Source of the DNA: Usitatibacter sp035624355
GTDB lineage: Bacteria > Pseudomonadota > Gammaproteobacteria > Burkholderiales > Usitatibacteraceae
Reading direction: 5' to 3'
DNA: 60,413 bases
NCBI GenBank assembly: GCA_035624355.1
Contig: DASPRQ010000096.1
Span: 1-60,413, forward strand
Shown: positions 52,941-60,413 of the stretch, piece by piece
Numbering within the stretch: the first letter of the stretch is position 1
Layout of the letters: each line of letters begins with the position of its first letter
Program-made: the position numbers and the translations under genes
Notes under the pieces: model-generated
Told to the model about the DNA's origin: nothing
Database searches by the model: none
Seen by the model: only the letters and a program-made list of their open reading frames with translations

Positions 52941-54128
52941 CTAGTGGAAGTGGGCCGTCTGGGTGTCCGCCTCTTCGGGGAGCTCCGCGTGCACGATCTC
53001 CCCTTCCGCGTTGGCGAAGAGCGGCGCGCCACAGTCCTCGCAGTATTCGGGCGTGAAGGTGCCGGAGAGCTTCTTCACCTCCGTCACGCCGCACTCGGTG
53101 AGCTGCGCGACCACCTCGTCCATCGGGCCCGGCCGCGCGGTCTCGTCCTCGCGCCCGTAAAGCGGCCAGACCACGCCGTGGGCCACCTCCGTGTCGCCCT
53201 GCGGCGAGAACGCGATGCGGTATTCGTCCACGCGCTCCTCGCCGAAGCCCCCGACCACCGCCTGCAGGTCCGCGGGGCGGACCTTGAGGGCGTTCTCGAG
53301 GAACGCCACCGCGGCGCGGATGCCGAACGGGCGCACGCGGCGGTCCGACTCGCGGCAGTTCACGTAGTACGCGTCGGGAAGCAGGCACTCGAACACGCAG
53401 CCCGGAAGCAGCTTCGCGATGGTGGGCCGCGCCTGGGCGATCCACTGCTCGAGGCTGCCCGCGCGCCCCGCATGCCCCGAGGCGTCCTCCTGCCAGCGGA
53501 AGAGCGCCTGTCCGCGGGGCACGACGGCGCAAGCGATGACGAAGCGCGTGTCGGCGAGCAGGTGGGCCGTTTCCGGAAGCCGCGCGAGCTCGAGCTTCGG
53601 CGCTTCGCCGGCGATCGCCGCCTCGGCAAGCTTCGCGGTGAGGCGCCGCAGCTCCGAGAAGTGCCGCGGGAGCTGGTCGATCGAGTAGAGGTAGGGCACC
53701 AGCGTCGCGCGCGCCTCCTGCGCGAGCACGTGGGCCTGCAGCTGCACGCGCAGGGTCTGCGCCGCCTCGCGCGGGATGCCGCCCGAGGCGATGGAGTACT
53801 TGGACCACGCGACGATGGGCGCGGCGACGAGCAACCCCTGCCACGCGCGGTCGCCCTGCATCGCCACCACCGATTCGCTCTCGTTCTCCACCAGCTCGAT
53901 CAGCGTGTCGTAGGCGCCGAGGTTCGTCTGGTAGAGGTGGTCGAGGGCGCTGTCGATCGGCGCGTCGTTGCCGTTGTCGAGGAGCTTCGCCACGAGCGAC
54001 GACATCTGCGTCTCCCAGAAGCGGTCCTCGGTGAGGCTGCCCGAGGCGTTCAGGCCGTTGGCGAGGGCGATGAGGCGCTCGGCGTCGCGGGTGAGGCGGG
54101 GCGGGCTCTTGGCGCGGTTGCGGGCCAT
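52941..54128 (-). CDS. DUF2863 family protein
   Basis: 395 residues, soluble, mostly helical, with a C-terminal pair of Cys (YCEDCGAPLFANAEGEIVHA) that resembles half a zinc ribbon. The sequence RLIALANGLNASGSLTEDRF and IDSALDHLYQTNLGAYDTLI fit my memory of DUF2863, a protein family found mainly in betaproteobacteria and of unknown function. TAAAAT and GGAG lie upstream of its ATG. It is divergent from the exonuclease/GIY-YIG gene. Confidence 0.85.
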   Translation of the reverse strand: MARNRAKSPPRLTRDAERLIALANGLNASGSLTEDRFWETQMSSLVAKLLDNGNDAPIDSALDHLYQTNLGAYDTLIELVENESESVVAMQGDRAWQGLLVAAPIVAWSKYSIASGGIPREAAQTLRVQLQAHVLAQEARATLVPYLYSIDQLPRHFSELRRLTAKLAEAAIAGEAPKLELARLPETAHLLADTRFVIACAVVPRGQALFRWQEDASGHAGRAGSLEQWIAQARPTIAKLLPGCVFECLLPDAYYVNCRESDRRVRPFGIRAAVAFLENALKVRPADLQAVVGGFGEERVDEYRIAFSPQGDTEVAHGVVWPLYGREDETARPGPMDEVVAQLTECGVTEVKKLSGTFTPEYCEDCGAPLFANAEGEIVHAELPEEADTQTAHFH

Positions 54129-54200
54129 GGGATCTCCGAAAGGTCTTCCATTTTATCGCGGTCCGCGGGGCCGGCGCCATCCGGCCGCCCCCGCCTGAAT

Positions 54201-54206
54201 TAGAAT
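54201..54206 (+). promoter_or_regulatory. Putative -10 element for the exonuclease/GIY-YIG gene
   Basis: TAGAAT lies 22 nt before ATG 54229, with GGAG between. It is a conventional promoter with a short leader. The gene on the other strand has its own TAAAAT. Confidence 0.4.
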
Positions 54207-54228
54207 CGATCCCGGAGAAACGCTATTC

Positions 54229-55722
54229 ATGCTCGCGCCGTCCGTCGCCTTCGTCGACCTCGAGACCACGGGCACCGGCCCCCCCGGCGACCGCATCACC
54301 GAGATCGGCATCGTGCGAGTGGCCGAGGGCCGGCTCCTCGACGAGTGGTCCACGCTCGTGAACCCCGAGTGCGGCATCCCCGCGGACATCCAGGCCCTCA
54401 CCGGCATCACCAACGCCATGGTGCGCGGCGCTCCCACCTTCGCCCAGGTGGCGCACGAGGTGCGCAGCCGCCTCGAGGGGCGGCTCTTCGTCGCCCACAA
54501 CGCGCGCTTCGACTACGGCTTCCTCAAGAGCGAGTTCCACCGCCTCGGCGAGTCCTTCACCGCGAACGTGCTGTGCACGGTGCGCCTGTCGCGCAGGCTC
54601 TATCCCGAGGCGGCAAGCCACGGGCTCGACGCGGTCATCGCGCGCCACGGCCTGCGCGAGGATGGGGACCGGGAACCCGACATTTCCTCCGGCGCCGCGC
54701 GTTCCCGGACCGGCCGGCACTCCGCGCTCGGCGACGCGCGGGCGATCTGGCGCTTCGTGCAGGCGATCGAGCACGAGCGCGACGCGGGCGAGATCGAGGC
54801 CGCCGTGCGGCGCCTGCTCCGGATCCCGAGCCTTCCCCCGCAGCTCGCGCCCGACGCGCTCGAGGGGCTGCCCGAGGGACCGGGCGTGTACCGCTTCTAC
54901 GGCGTGAACGAGATGCCGATCTACATCGGCAAGAGCGTGGACCTGCGCACCCGCATCCGCTCGCACTTCTCCGCCGACCACCGCTGCGCCAACGACCTGC
55001 GCATCTCGAGCGAGATCCGCCGCATCGAGGTGGACGAGACGGCGGGGGAGCTCGGGGCGCTGCTCGCCGAGGCGCGCCTCGTGAAGGAGCTGCTGCCGCT
55101 GCACAACCAGCGCCTGCGCCGCAAGGCGAACGCGTGCTTCGTGCGGCTGCCGGACCTCGAGCGGCCGCCGGAGCTGCTTGCCGCGAAGGACATCGACTGG
55201 GACGCGCGCCAGGCGCGCCCGGGCGATTGCGAGACGCTTTACGGGCCCTTCGCGACGAAACGGCACGCGCGCGAGCGCCTCGAGGCGCTCGCCGCCGAGC
55301 ACGGGCTGTGCTGGCGCCAGCTCGGCTGGGAGAAGCGCGGCGGCCCCTGCTTCGCGCGCCAGGTGCGGCGCTGCCGCGGCGCCTGCATCGGCGAGGAGAC
55401 GCCGGCGATGCACCACTTGCGCCTCGCCACCGCGCTCGCTCCGTGGCGCGTCGCCGACTGGCCGTGGCCGGGCCGCATCCTGGTGACCGAGCGCCATCCC
55501 GACGGGCGCTTCGAGGAGGCGCACGTCTTCGACCGGTGGCGCCACCTCGGCACGGCGCGCGACGAGGAAGCGCTCGCCGCGCTCCTGGAGGCTCGCGCCG
55601 AGATCGAATTCGATCCCGACATCTACCGGATCCTGCGCGCCTTCGTGGAGAAGCATCCCCGCGCCGTGCGCGCGCTGCCGGCGGCGCGCACGCGCGAGGA
55701 CGCCTTCGCGGGCGCGGACTAG
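54229..55722 (+). CDS. DEDDh exonuclease fused to GIY-YIG (UvrC/Cho-like) nuclease
   Basis: 497 residues. The first 180 form a DnaQ-type 3'-5' exonuclease: FVDLETTGTG (Asp10, Glu12), AHNARFDYGFLKSEF and HSALGDARA. Residues about 217-300 are a GIY-YIG domain (GPGVYRF ... MPIYIGKSVDLRTRIRSHF), as in UvrC and Cho. The C-terminal part has a Cys-containing segment (CFARQVRRCRGACIGE). The fusion is a known class of bacterial proteins annotated as DNA polymerase III epsilon-like; a repair role is likely. The 3' end overlaps the convergent SRAP gene by 4 bases. Confidence 0.92.
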   Translation: MLAPSVAFVDLETTGTGPPGDRITEIGIVRVAEGRLLDEWSTLVNPECGIPADIQALTGITNAMVRGAPTFAQVAHEVRSRLEGRLFVAHNARFDYGFLKSEFHRLGESFTANVLCTVRLSRRLYPEAASHGLDAVIARHGLREDGDREPDISSGAARSRTGRHSALGDARAIWRFVQAIEHERDAGEIEAAVRRLLRIPSLPPQLAPDALEGLPEGPGVYRFYGVNEMPIYIGKSVDLRTRIRSHFSADHRCANDLRISSEIRRIEVDETAGELGALLAEARLVKELLPLHNQRLRRKANACFVRLPDLERPPELLAAKDIDWDARQARPGDCETLYGPFATKRHARERLEALAAEHGLCWRQLGWEKRGGPCFARQVRRCRGACIGEETPAMHHLRLATALAPWRVADWPWPGRILVTERHPDGRFEEAHVFDRWRHLGTARDEEALAALLEARAEIEFDPDIYRILRAFVEKHPRAVRALPAARTREDAFAGAD

Positions 55723-56396
55723 GGACGCATCGGATCCCCGTCGGCCTCGGGCATCCGGCCCGATTCGTTGCGCGGATCGTTGATGGCGCGCGAGACGACG
55801 CGCTCGCGCATCGCCTCGTCGGGATAGGGACGGATCGCCTTCCGGGCCTGCTCGGGCGAGCCCGCGAGCCACGCCTCGACGTCATCCTCGGCGAGGATCG
55901 CGGGCATGCGGTCGTGCATCGCGCCGACGAACCGGTTGGCCGGCGTCGTGAGGATGGTGTAGGTCTCGAGCGGCCGGCCCTCGCGGTCCTTCCAGCGCTC
56001 CCAGAGCCCGGCGAAGGCGACGACGGGACGCTCCTCGACCGTGATCGCGTGCGGGACCCGGCGCCTCGGCTCGCCGGTCCATTCGTAGAAGCCGGAAGCG
56101 GGCACCGCGCAGCGCCGGCTGCGCATCGCCTCGCGGAAGGCGGGCTTCTCGGACACCGTCTCGCTGCGCGCGTTGATCATGCGGCTGCCCACCGACGGGT
56201 CCTTCGCCCAGAACGGGACGAGCCCCCAGCGAAGCATCGCCACCTCGCGCCCGCCGCCCTCGCGCGTGGCGCGGATCACCGGCGCCTCCTGGCTCGGCGC
56301 GATGTTGAACCGCCGCCGGATGCGCTCGTCGACCGGCACCCGGAAGGTGTAGGCGATCACGTTGCCGTCGGCGTCGAGGAAATAGCGGCTGCACAC
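55719..56396 (-). CDS. SRAP domain protein (YedK/HMCES-like)
   Basis: 225 residues from GTG 56396, giving N-terminus MCSRYF. Removal of Met exposes Cys2, which forms the thiazolidine link to abasic sites in single-stranded DNA. With this start, Asn75 (MINARSE), Glu105 (GFYEW) and His161 (MHDRMP) fall almost exactly at E. coli YedK numbering. An in-frame ATG at 56405 would add three residues and bury the Cys. A TAGAAT -10 ends 7 nt before the GTG and overlaps that ATG, so the mRNA should be leaderless from the GTG. The third residue is Ser instead of the usual Gly. It shields abasic sites from error-prone repair. Confidence 0.9.
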   Translation of the reverse strand: MCSRYFLDADGNVIAYTFRVPVDERIRRRFNIAPSQEAPVIRATREGGGREVAMLRWGLVPFWAKDPSVGSRMINARSETVSEKPAFREAMRSRRCAVPASGFYEWTGEPRRRVPHAITVEERPVVAFAGLWERWKDREGRPLETYTILTTPANRFVGAMHDRMPAILAEDDVEAWLAGSPEQARKAIRPYPDEAMRERVVSRAINDPRNESGRMPEADGDPMRP

Positions 56397-56403
56397 CTGT
56401 CCC

Positions 56404-56409
56404 ATTCTA
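56404..56409 (-). promoter_or_regulatory. Putative -10 element, leaderless SRAP transcript
   Basis: TAGAAT on the minus strand ends 7 nt before GTG 56396 and overlaps the alternative ATG at 56405. No Shine-Dalgarno is present. Confidence 0.5.
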
Positions 56410-56453
56410 GCCTCGTGCGGTAAGCTTGCCCCGGAAAGGGGGGCGCGATACGG

Positions 56454-56984
56454 ATGAAAGTGCTGCAGTGGACGCTCGCCGCGATCGGGGCGGTCGCGCT
56501 CGCGATCGTCGTCGTGGGGCTGTTCCTGCCGTCGTCGTTCCGCGTGGAGCGCTCGGTGCAGATCGGCGCGCCGCCCGACCGGGTGTTCGACTTCGTGGTC
56601 GAGCCGCGCAAGTGGGCCGAATGGGGCGTGTGGACGAAGCGCGATCCGCAGATGCGCATCACCTACCGCGGCCCGCCGTTCGGGCTGGGCGCGCGGTGGT
56701 CGTGGGAGAGCCGCAGCGAGGGCGACGGCTCCATGGAGATCACCGGCGTCGACCCCGGCCGCCGGGTCGAGTATTCCCTGTACCTCGCGGGCTTCAACCT
56801 GCGCACGGCGGGCTCGTTCGTGCTCGTGCCGGCCGCGGGCGGCACGCGCGTCACGTGGACGCAGGAGGGCGACCTCGGCGGGAACCCGCTCAAGCACTAC
56901 ATCGCCGCGGCGATGGACCGCCTCGTGGGCCCCGATTTCGAGCAGGGCCTCGCGAACCTCAAGTCGGTCGCCGAGAAACCGTGA
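56454..56984 (+). CDS. SRPBCC family protein with N-terminal membrane anchor
   Basis: 176 residues. An N-terminal hydrophobic helix (residues 6-28) is followed by a START-like SRPBCC fold, seen in FRVERSVQIGAPPDRVFDFV and the strand-rich middle (GSMEITGVDPGRRVEYSLYL). Such proteins bind lipophilic ligands in a deep pocket; ligand unknown. It is the first of four coupled genes: the stop overlaps the next GTG by 4 bases. Confidence 0.85.
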   Translation: MKVLQWTLAAIGAVALAIVVVGLFLPSSFRVERSVQIGAPPDRVFDFVVEPRKWAEWGVWTKRDPQMRITYRGPPFGLGARWSWESRSEGDGSMEITGVDPGRRVEYSLYLAGFNLRTAGSFVLVPAAGGTRVTWTQEGDLGGNPLKHYIAAAMDRLVGPDFEQGLANLKSVAEKP

Positions 56985-57703
56985 CGGACGCCTCCCCGGC
57001 TGCGAAAGCGCGCGCGTGCCCGGGATGCGGCGCGGGCATGAGCACGCAGGCCTACGACCGCAGGCCCGCCGGCACGGTCGACCTGGACCTGTGCTTCGAC
57101 TGCCAGGCGATCTGGTTCGACGCCTTCGAGAGCCCGGCGCTCGCCGCGGGCGGCGTGCTCGCGCTCTTCCGCACGATCGAGACGCAGGGCGCGCGCCAGG
57201 CGCGGGCCATCGGGGCGGTCACGCGCTGCGTCACGTGCCGCGCGCAGCTGCAGCTCACGCACGACATCGAGCGCAGCAACCGCTTCGTCTACTACCGCTG
57301 CCCGGCCGGCCACGGGCGCTTCACGACGTTCATGCAGTTCCTGCGCGAGAAGCAGTTCGTGCGCAGCCTCACCCCGCCCGAGATCGAGCGCCTCAAGGCG
57401 ACCGTGGCCCAGGTGCGCTGCTCGAACTGCGGCGCTCCCGTGAGCATCGAGCGCGACGCCGAGTGCCCTTACTGCCACTCGCCCATCGCCATCCTCGACG
57501 CCGACGCGGTGCGCAAGGCCCTCGAGGATCTCGACGCGAAGGCGCACCAGGCGCCGAAGGTGGATCCCGAGGCCGCGATCAACGCGCTGCTCGAGGGCCA
57601 GCGCTTGCGCGGCCTCGATCGCGACGCGGCCGGGGGCTTCGCCTCGCCCGGGCCGGTGGACCTGGTGCACGAGGCCCTTTCCATGCTCTTCCGCATCGCA
57701 TGA
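56981..57703 (+). CDS. Protein with multiple zinc-ribbon motifs
   Basis: 240 residues from GTG. Four Cys pairs are visible: CPGCGAGM and CFDCQAIWFD (a zf-TFIIB-like ribbon near the N-terminus), CVTCRAQL, and CSNCGAPVSI with CPYCHSPI near residue 150. The rest is helical. No enzymatic motif. It may be an RNA or protein binder. It is coupled at both ends by 4-base overlaps, with the SRPBCC gene before and the META gene after. Confidence 0.78.
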   Translation: MTDASPAAKARACPGCGAGMSTQAYDRRPAGTVDLDLCFDCQAIWFDAFESPALAAGGVLALFRTIETQGARQARAIGAVTRCVTCRAQLQLTHDIERSNRFVYYRCPAGHGRFTTFMQFLREKQFVRSLTPPEIERLKATVAQVRCSNCGAPVSIERDAECPYCHSPIAILDADAVRKALEDLDAKAHQAPKVDPEAAINALLEGQRLRGLDRDAAGGFASPGPVDLVHEALSMLFRIA

Positions 57704-58137
57704 TCTCTCCGACGACCGCCCGCAGCGCCCTTCTCGCCCTCGCCCTGGCCGCGCTCCTCGCCGCCTGCGCCACGCAGCCGCGCGAGCCGCCCCCGAAGCC
57801 CTTCTTCGGCACACGCTGGGAGTTCCTGCCCCAGAAGGCCGGTTCCGGCGAGCAGCCGTACGTGCGCTTCGGCGACGGGCGCCTGGAGGGCTTCGGCGGC
57901 TGCGGCCGCTTCGAGGCCCGCTACATCCAGGACGCCGTGGGCGCCAAGGCGATCGCGATCGGCCGCATCGATCGCGAGCGCCGCGCCTCGTGCGACCGTT
58001 CCACGCGCGATGCCGAGGACCACATCATCGACGTGCTCCAGGTCGTCTCGGGCTACACGATCACGGCCGACGTGATGACCATGAGCGGATCCGGAGGGAT
58101 GCTCCTGCTGCGCGCGGCCGAGGAGAAGAAGAAGTGA
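57700..58137 (+). CDS. META domain-containing lipoprotein
   Basis: 145 residues with a lipobox ALLAAC (Cys23). The mature domain has the META/HslJ pattern: FFGTRWEFLPQ near the start, VRFGDGRLEGFGGCGRFEA in the middle and a late Cys. It is a small outer-membrane or periplasmic lipoprotein, related to HslJ, which is linked to heat and novobiocin tolerance in E. coli. A second META gene follows with a 4-base overlap. Confidence 0.82.
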   Translation: MISPTTARSALLALALAALLAACATQPREPPPKPFFGTRWEFLPQKAGSGEQPYVRFGDGRLEGFGGCGRFEARYIQDAVGAKAIAIGRIDRERRASCDRSTRDAEDHIIDVLQVVSGYTITADVMTMSGSGGMLLLRAAEEKKK

Positions 58138-58559
58138 GGATGGCTCCCGCCGCCCTCGGAATGCTGGTGGCGATCGGCGCGTGCGCGCTCCCGCCCGCGG
58201 CGCCGGACGCGCCGGCCGTTCCCCCCACGCTCGCGGGCACGCGCTGGATGGGCGTGACGCAAGGCGGATCGACCGACCCGCGCACCTTGCCGCGACTCGA
58301 GTTCGTGGGCGGCGGGCGGCTTTCCGGCTTCACCGGCTGCAACCTCCTGTCGGGCGGATGGAAGATGGAGGGCGCCGAGGTCGTGCTGGGGCCGCTCGCC
58401 ACGACGAAGCGCCTGTGCATCGGGCCCGCGGGCGACACCGAGAAGCGCTTCCTCGCGGCGATCGCCGATGGGGGCCGCGGTCGGCGCGAGGACGACCGCC
58501 TCGTCTTCACCGGACCCGGGGGCGGGCGCTTCGAGCTGGTCGAGGCGGCCGCGACGTAG
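58134..58559 (+). CDS. META domain-containing lipoprotein, second copy
   Basis: 141 residues from GTG 58134, chosen because AGGAG lies 8 nt upstream and it overlaps the previous stop; ATG 58140 is possible. A lipobox-like AIGAC gives Cys17. The domain is more typical than the first copy: AGTRWMGV, LEFVGGGRLSGFTGCNLLSG and EKRFLAAIADGG. The two META genes probably arose by duplication, though they have diverged strongly. Confidence 0.82.
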   Translation: MRMAPAALGMLVAIGACALPPAAPDAPAVPPTLAGTRWMGVTQGGSTDPRTLPRLEFVGGGRLSGFTGCNLLSGGWKMEGAEVVLGPLATTKRLCIGPAGDTEKRFLAAIADGGRGRREDDRLVFTGPGGGRFELVEAAAT

Positions 58560-58577
58560 GCCTCCCGCCGCGGTCCC

Positions 58578-59381
58578 TCAGTCGGGATCGGGCAAGCGCG
58601 AGAAATCCGGGGCGCGCTTTTCCATGAATGCCGCGAAGGCCTCGCGTGCCGCGGGCCCCGTGAGCATGCGGCGGAAGTGCTCGCCTTCGGCGCCGAGCTG
58701 CGCCTCGATCGCCGCGCGGTGCGCCGATTTCATGAGGGCCTTCGTGGCGCGCAGCGACGCGGCGGGCAGCGCGGCGAGCTTCTCGGCAGCCTGCCACGCG
58801 ACCGCGAGCGCCTCGTCCGGGGGCACGACCCGCGTCACGAATCCCGCTTCGTAGGCGCGCGCCGCGTCGAACGGCTCGCCCAGCAGGAGCAGCTCCGCGG
58901 CGCGCTGCCACCCGGCCACGAGCGGCAGGAGGTAGCTCGAGGCGAATTCCGGGACGAGGCCGAGCTTCGTGAACGGCAGCTGGAAGCGCGCGTCCTCGCC
59001 CGCGTACACGAGGTCGCAATGCAGCAGCAGCGTCGTGCCCAGCCCGACGGCCGGCCCGTTCACCGCCGCGACCAGGGGCTTGGCCGCCGCGCTCACCCGC
59101 CGCACGAAGCGGAACACCGGCGTGTCCTCGCCCTGGGGCGGGCGGCGGAGGAAATCGGCGAGGTCGTTGCCCGCGGTGAACGCCTCGCGCTGCCCGTGGA
59201 AGAGGATGACCTTCACGGCCTCGTCGGCCTCGCCCGCGCGCACGGCCTCCCCGAGCGCCTCGTACATCTCGGAGGTGAGCGCGTTGCGCTTCTGCGGGCG
59301 GTGGAACTCGATCGCGAGCACCGCGCCGCGGCGCGCCGTCCGGACGTCATCCCCGATCCCGCCGCGAGCGGCCTCGCTCAT
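58578..59381 (-). CDS. Enoyl-CoA hydratase/isomerase family protein
   Basis: 267 residues of the crotonase fold: LAIEFHRPQKRNALTSEMYE, the oxyanion loop GNDLADF, KPLVAAVNGPAVGLGTTLLL and LPFTKLGLVPEFASSYLLP. The Glu in PEFASS is in the usual catalytic zone. It acts on acyl-CoA in fatty-acid or related breakdown. Its ATG overlaps the end of the upstream SDR gene by 4 bases (ATGA type), so the two form one operon. Confidence 0.9.
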   Translation of the reverse strand: MSEAARGGIGDDVRTARRGAVLAIEFHRPQKRNALTSEMYEALGEAVRAGEADEAVKVILFHGQREAFTAGNDLADFLRRPPQGEDTPVFRFVRRVSAAAKPLVAAVNGPAVGLGTTLLLHCDLVYAGEDARFQLPFTKLGLVPEFASSYLLPLVAGWQRAAELLLLGEPFDAARAYEAGFVTRVVPPDEALAVAWQAAEKLAALPAASLRATKALMKSAHRAAIEAQLGAEGEHFRRMLTGPAAREAFAAFMEKRAPDFSRLPDPD

Positions 59382-60154
59382 CGCCCGCCCGAGACGTCGA
59401 TGAACGTGCCCGTGCAGTACGACGAGTCCTCCGACAGCAGCCAGAGGATCGCGCGCGCCACTTCCTCGGGGCGGCCGCCGCGCTTCATCGGCACGCTCGC
59501 CTTGACGCGCTCGACCCGCTCGGGCTCGCCGCCGCTCGCGTGGATCTCGGTGTAGATCACGCCCGGCCGCACGGCGTTCACGCGGATGCCTTCCTCGGCC
59601 ACCTCGCGGGCGAGGCCCACGGTGAGCGTGTCGATCGCGCCCTTCGAGGCCGCGTAGTCGACATACTCGTCGGGCGAGCCCAGGGTCGCGGCGACCGACG
59701 ACACGTTCACGATCGCCCCGCCGCGGCCGCCGTGGCGCGTGGACATCCGGCGCACCGCCTCGCGCGCGCAGAGGAACGCGCCGATGACGTTCGCCGCGAA
59801 CACGCGCTCGAGGCGCGCGGCGTCCATCTCGTCGACCCGCATGTGGCGCTCGAGGATGCCGGCGTTGTTCACGAGGCCGCAGACCGGCCCGAGGGCGGAG
59901 CCGGCCTGGTCGAAGAGCCGCATCACGTCGGCCTCCTTCGCCACGTCGGCGGCCACCGCGACCGAGCGGCCGCCCGCCGCGGCGATGGAAGCGACCACCG
60001 CCTCGGCGGCCGCGCGGTTGGACCGGTAGTTCACGCACACCGCGTAGCCTTCGGCGGCGGCGAGCCGCGCCGTGGCCGCGCCGATGCCGCGGCCGGCGCC
60101 GGTCACGACGAGCGCGCCGTCGGGCGGCTTCGGGCGCGGGGATAAGATGCTCAC
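59378..60154 (-). CDS. SDR family oxidoreductase
   Basis: 258 residues from GTG 60154. Classical SDR features: TGAGRGIGAATA for NAD(P), NNAGI, VNVSSVAA and the catalytic pair Tyr167/Lys171 in VDYAASKGA. The C-terminus has GEPERVERVKASVPMKRGGR and the usual SYCTGTFIDVSGG. Likely a 3-oxoacyl or related reductase. It lies upstream of and coupled to the enoyl-CoA hydratase, so it may act in the same acyl pathway. A TATGAT -10 ends 6 nt before the GTG. Confidence 0.9.
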   Translation of the reverse strand: MSILSPRPKPPDGALVVTGAGRGIGAATARLAAAEGYAVCVNYRSNRAAAEAVVASIAAAGGRSVAVAADVAKEADVMRLFDQAGSALGPVCGLVNNAGILERHMRVDEMDAARLERVFAANVIGAFLCAREAVRRMSTRHGGRGGAIVNVSSVAATLGSPDEYVDYAASKGAIDTLTVGLAREVAEEGIRVNAVRPGVIYTEIHASGGEPERVERVKASVPMKRGGRPEEVARAILWLLSEDSSYCTGTFIDVSGGR

Positions 60155-60160
60155 CGCCGC

Positions 60161-60166
60161 ATCATA
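60161..60166 (-). promoter_or_regulatory. Putative -10 element, leaderless SDR transcript
   Basis: TATGAT on the minus strand ends 6 nt before GTG 60154; the spacer GCGGCG is identical to that of the epimerase gene at 47189. No Shine-Dalgarno. Confidence 0.45.
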
Positions 60167-60190
60167 ACCGCACCCGGGAGGCCGCGATCC

Positions 60191-60413
60191 ATGAACCTGT
60201 ACGTCGTCACCGGCACCACGCAGGGGCTGGGCCGCGCGCTTGCCGAAGCGATCGCCCGCGATCCCGACAACGAGCTCGTGGCGCTCGCGCGGGCGCCGGA
60301 CGGCCCCGTTCCGGGCGGGATGCGCTTCGAGGTCGACCTCGCCGACGGCGCGGCCCTCGAGCGAGCCTGCGACCGCATCGAGGAACGCATCCGCGGCAAG
60401 CGCTACGACAAGG
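60191..60413 (+). CDS. SDR family protein, 3' part cut by window edge
   Basis: 74 residues are visible. The N-terminus MNLYVVTGTTQGLGRALAEA has the short-chain dehydrogenase nucleotide-binding motif TGTTQGLG, followed by ELVALARAP and an Asp in EVDLAD. The variant resembles sepiapterin reductase or benzil reductase relatives. GGGAGG lies 8 nt before ATG. It is divergent from the other SDR gene, 36 bases apart. Confidence 0.82.
   Translation, partial: MNLYVVTGTTQGLGRALAEAIARDPDNELVALARAPDGPVPGGMRFEVDLADGAALERACDRIEERIRGKRYDK

Noticed and set aside
56397..56897. N-terminal extension of the SRAP frame
   Set aside because: It runs through the promoter and the SRPBCC gene and would bury the catalytic Cys2.

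Overview
The window is very GC-rich DNA (roughly 70 % G+C by eye), almost fully coding, with short intergenic gaps. I read it as the chromosome of a betaproteobacterium, probably related to Burkholderiales. The gene set fits this: a DUF2863 protein, an EF-P with Arg32 next to an EarP-type rhamnosyltransferase, a bacterial thiol dioxygenase and several AcrB/MdtB-type RND pumps. I see no rRNA, tRNA, CRISPR array, prophage or intact insertion sequence. One short REP-like stem-loop is the only trace of mobile DNA.

Layout. 1-3.5 kb: a membrane protein cut by the edge, a thiol dioxygenase, an MFS transporter and an exported DUF2059-like protein. 3.5-11.2 kb: a proteostasis and stress block (trxC, Hsp20, lon, a beta-propeller protein, htpG, a thioredoxin-like protein, DUF2905, a Spy/CpxP-like periplasmic protein). 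11.3-14.4 kb: an MBL-fold hydrolase, a small secreted protein, a metallophosphoesterase and a cytochrome b561. 14.4-18.6 kb: a signalling island. It holds a TPR/HD-GYP protein with altered signature motifs, a translationally coupled regulator with an N-terminal LuxR helix-turn-helix, a 53-residue protein, and a PAS histidine kinase whose phospho-acceptor His is Arg. A perfect 11-bp inverted repeat lies between the last two, on their divergent promoters. 18.7-25.3 kb: a PEBP protein, an M28 peptidase with a fibronectin-like tail, a cardiolipin synthase-like enzyme, an M20 peptidase and asnS. 25.5-46.2 kb: three RND efflux systems that share a single outer-membrane factor, with an acyltransferase, folE, a GST, an FMN oxidase, dodecin, a luciferase-like oxidoreductase, a cold-shock gene and a TetR repressor among them. 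46.2-49.2 kb: a divergent epimerase/earP pair and efp. 49.3-60.4 kb: an esterase, a secreted protein with two tail-tube-like modules, an AraC regulator, DUF2863, an exonuclease/GIY-YIG fusion, a SRAP (YedK/HMCES) protein, a coupled SRPBCC/zinc-ribbon/META cluster, an enoyl-CoA hydratase and two SDRs, the last cut by the right edge.

How it works together. The efflux block would export toxic compounds, with the TetR protein controlling the complete tripartite system. EarP would rhamnosylate Arg32 of EF-P to relieve stalling at polyproline. The 14.4-18.6 kb island is the best candidate for an undescribed system. A second general observation is that at least seven genes have a -10-like hexamer ending 6-8 nt before the start codon and no Shine-Dalgarno, which predicts leaderless mRNAs. 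In the SRAP gene this pattern independently picks the same start codon as the catalytic Cys2 requirement. All functional calls rest on motif reading by eye; no database search was run.
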